From: Lachnospiraceae bacterium | GTDB taxonomy: Bacteria > Bacillota_A > Clostridia > Lachnospirales > Lachnospiraceae | Direction of reading: 5' to 3' | Assembly: GCA_017620345.1 (NCBI GenBank) | Contig: JAFZQP010000112.1 | Span: 1 to 5,493, forward strand | DNA: 5,493 nt | Shown here: positions 4,677-5,493 of the stretch, piece after piece | Layout: every line of letters starts with the position of its first letter | Numbering within the stretch: the stretch's first letter is position 1 | The notes under the pieces: generated by a model | What the model was told of the DNA's origin: nothing | Seen by the model: the letters and a program-made list of their open reading frames with translations, nothing else | The model's database searches: none | Translations under genes and position numbers: made by a program

Positions 4677-5493
4677 TCACAGAAATGACATGACGATCGG
4701 AATCGTGACTACCGACATCACGGTCGTTAAAATGATACCCGCGGATATCATATCCTCTTTCACCCCGCACTGCTTGGCCATCATGAGAGGAAGATTCGCC
4801 GCAGGCATCGCAGACAGTACGGCAACCGTATGAAGGATGAGTTCGTTCGTTATGACAGGCTTCAGAATAAATATCAAAAGTATCGGAACGAGTATCTGAC
4901 GAAGGATCACAAATACATACAGTCTCCACCTTGTGAACACTTCCTTCGGCACCATCTGCGCTACCGATACACCTAGAACTACCATAGACATGAACGTTGT
5001 ACAGTTTCCTATGTGCGTAAGTGTCTTGCTGACCCCGTCCGGCACCGCGACATCAGACAGATATACGATGATGGTCACTACAGCCATAACCGTTCCCGTA
5101 TTGATGATATCTTTGATCGAAAACTTTCTTGTGTCCTCTTTGTCAGGATTTTGTTCCATTGCCGTCTTCTCAAGAGAAGCGACTCCGTATGTATAAAAGA
5201 TCATGTTAAATGTAAGTCCGCATAAAGATACGAAGATGAGCGACTGCGGACCGAGTACCGCATTGCAGAACGGGATCCCGATAAAACCGACATTTCCGAA
5301 TATGGCAAGCATACGGTATGCATATCTTCTGCTCTTATCAACTCCGAGAGCCACAGGGATGAGATAGGAAAGCGGTATCAGTATCGCATACATGATCACA
5401 AAACATCCGAAAGCGATCCCGACCTCCTTCGCCCCGACCTTCTCTTCCTCGGCAAGCGCCGCACACAGAAGTGTTACCGGATTCGTGATGTTA
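4677..5493 (-). CDS. AEC-family (auxin efflux carrier-type) transporter, N-terminus cut by window edge
   Basis: Integral membrane permease of the AEC family, whose members export or exchange small organic acids and similar metabolites; the substrate here cannot be told. The reading frame is open from base 5492 to a TGA at 4677, giving 271 residues, and families of this type usually run about 300-320, so roughly 40-50 N-terminal residues lie off the window. Seen in the fragment: an ITNPVTLL segment (residues 2-9), a GNVGFIGIP motif (about 66-74) typical of AEC proteins, a hydrophilic central loop (about 108-127, NPDKEDTRKF), then hydrophobic spans near 133-150, 161-180, 191-210 and 251-271, with the family-like MPAANLPLMMAKQCGV stretch at about 229-244. 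In-frame GTG and ATG codons at 5399 and 5393 are internal, because homologous sequence continues upstream of them. No clear rho-independent terminator follows the stop. Same strand as the pilus genes but separated by ~300 bases and a promoter, so probably a different transcription unit. Confidence 0.88.
   Translation of the reverse strand, partial: NITNPVTLLCAALAEEEKVGAKEVGIAFGCFVIMYAILIPLSYLIPVALGVDKSRRYAYRMLAIFGNVGFIGIPFCNAVLGPQSLIFVSLCGLTFNMIFYTYGVASLEKTAMEQNPDKEDTRKFSIKDIINTGTVMAVVTIIVYLSDVAVPDGVSKTLTHIGNCTTFMSMVVLGVSVAQMVPKEVFTRWRLYVFVILRQILVPILLIFILKPVITNELILHTVAVLSAMPAANLPLMMAKQCGVKEDMISAGIILTTVMSVVTIPIVMSFL

Noticed and set aside
5391..5399. GTG/ATG codons as the true start of the AEC transporter
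   Set aside because: The frame continues upstream to the window edge with AEC-like sequence (ITNPVTLL), and there is no good ribosome binding site before them, so they are internal codons.
1..5493. CRISPR array, tRNA/rRNA genes, insertion sequence or phage genes
   Set aside because: No regularly spaced direct repeats, no cloverleaf or rRNA-like stretches, and no transposase, integrase or phage-like proteins were seen on either strand.

Overview
The window looks like a chromosomal segment from a Gram-positive anaerobe of the Clostridia, most probably a Lachnospiraceae-type (Butyrivibrio/Eubacterium-like) organism. This rests on protein style: a Flp1-type minimal pilin, a DUF5702-like protein, TadE-like pseudopilins and a large secreted protein built of bacterial Ig-like (BIG2) domains, together with strong AGGAGG-type ribosome binding sites and moderate GC. 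Species cannot be named from the sequence alone. Every supported gene lies on the minus strand, so reading order runs from the right edge to the left.

Right edge (4677-5493): the C-terminal ~271 residues of an AEC-family (auxin efflux carrier-type) membrane transporter, whose N-terminus lies beyond the window. A ~300-base gap (4379-4676) follows. It holds inverted repeats, a good sigma-A-type promoter (TTTACA, 18 bp, TATAAT) and a leader with a hairpin, and it separates the transporter from the next operon.

Centre (2231-4378): five tightly overlapping genes that form a compact Tad/Flp-type pilus locus: Flp1 pilin, a DUF5702-like N-terminally anchored protein, a TadE-like pseudopilin with a Cys/His-rich C-terminal tail, an A24 (TadV/CpaA-type) prepilin peptidase, and a very short second TadE-like pseudopilin. 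Every junction overlaps (4 to 22 nt), so translational coupling is likely. The motor genes (TadA ATPase, TadB/TadC platform) and TadZ are not in the window. Upstream of the pilin there is a promoter and an unrelated transporter, so if these genes exist they are encoded elsewhere, or possibly beyond the left edge.

Left (1-2126): after a ~100-base spacer with a second candidate promoter and two abutting inverted repeats lies the first 708 codons of a large exported protein: signal peptide, acidic linker, an unrecognised domain, an Fn3-like domain and at least five Ig-like modules, continuing past the left edge. It reads without a stop or frameshift through to position 1. A reasonable joint model is that the peptidase processes Flp1 and the TadE-like proteins, these build a thin pilus or pseudopilus, and the Ig-like protein is a surface partner or adhesin. 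The last link rests only on position and shared strand.
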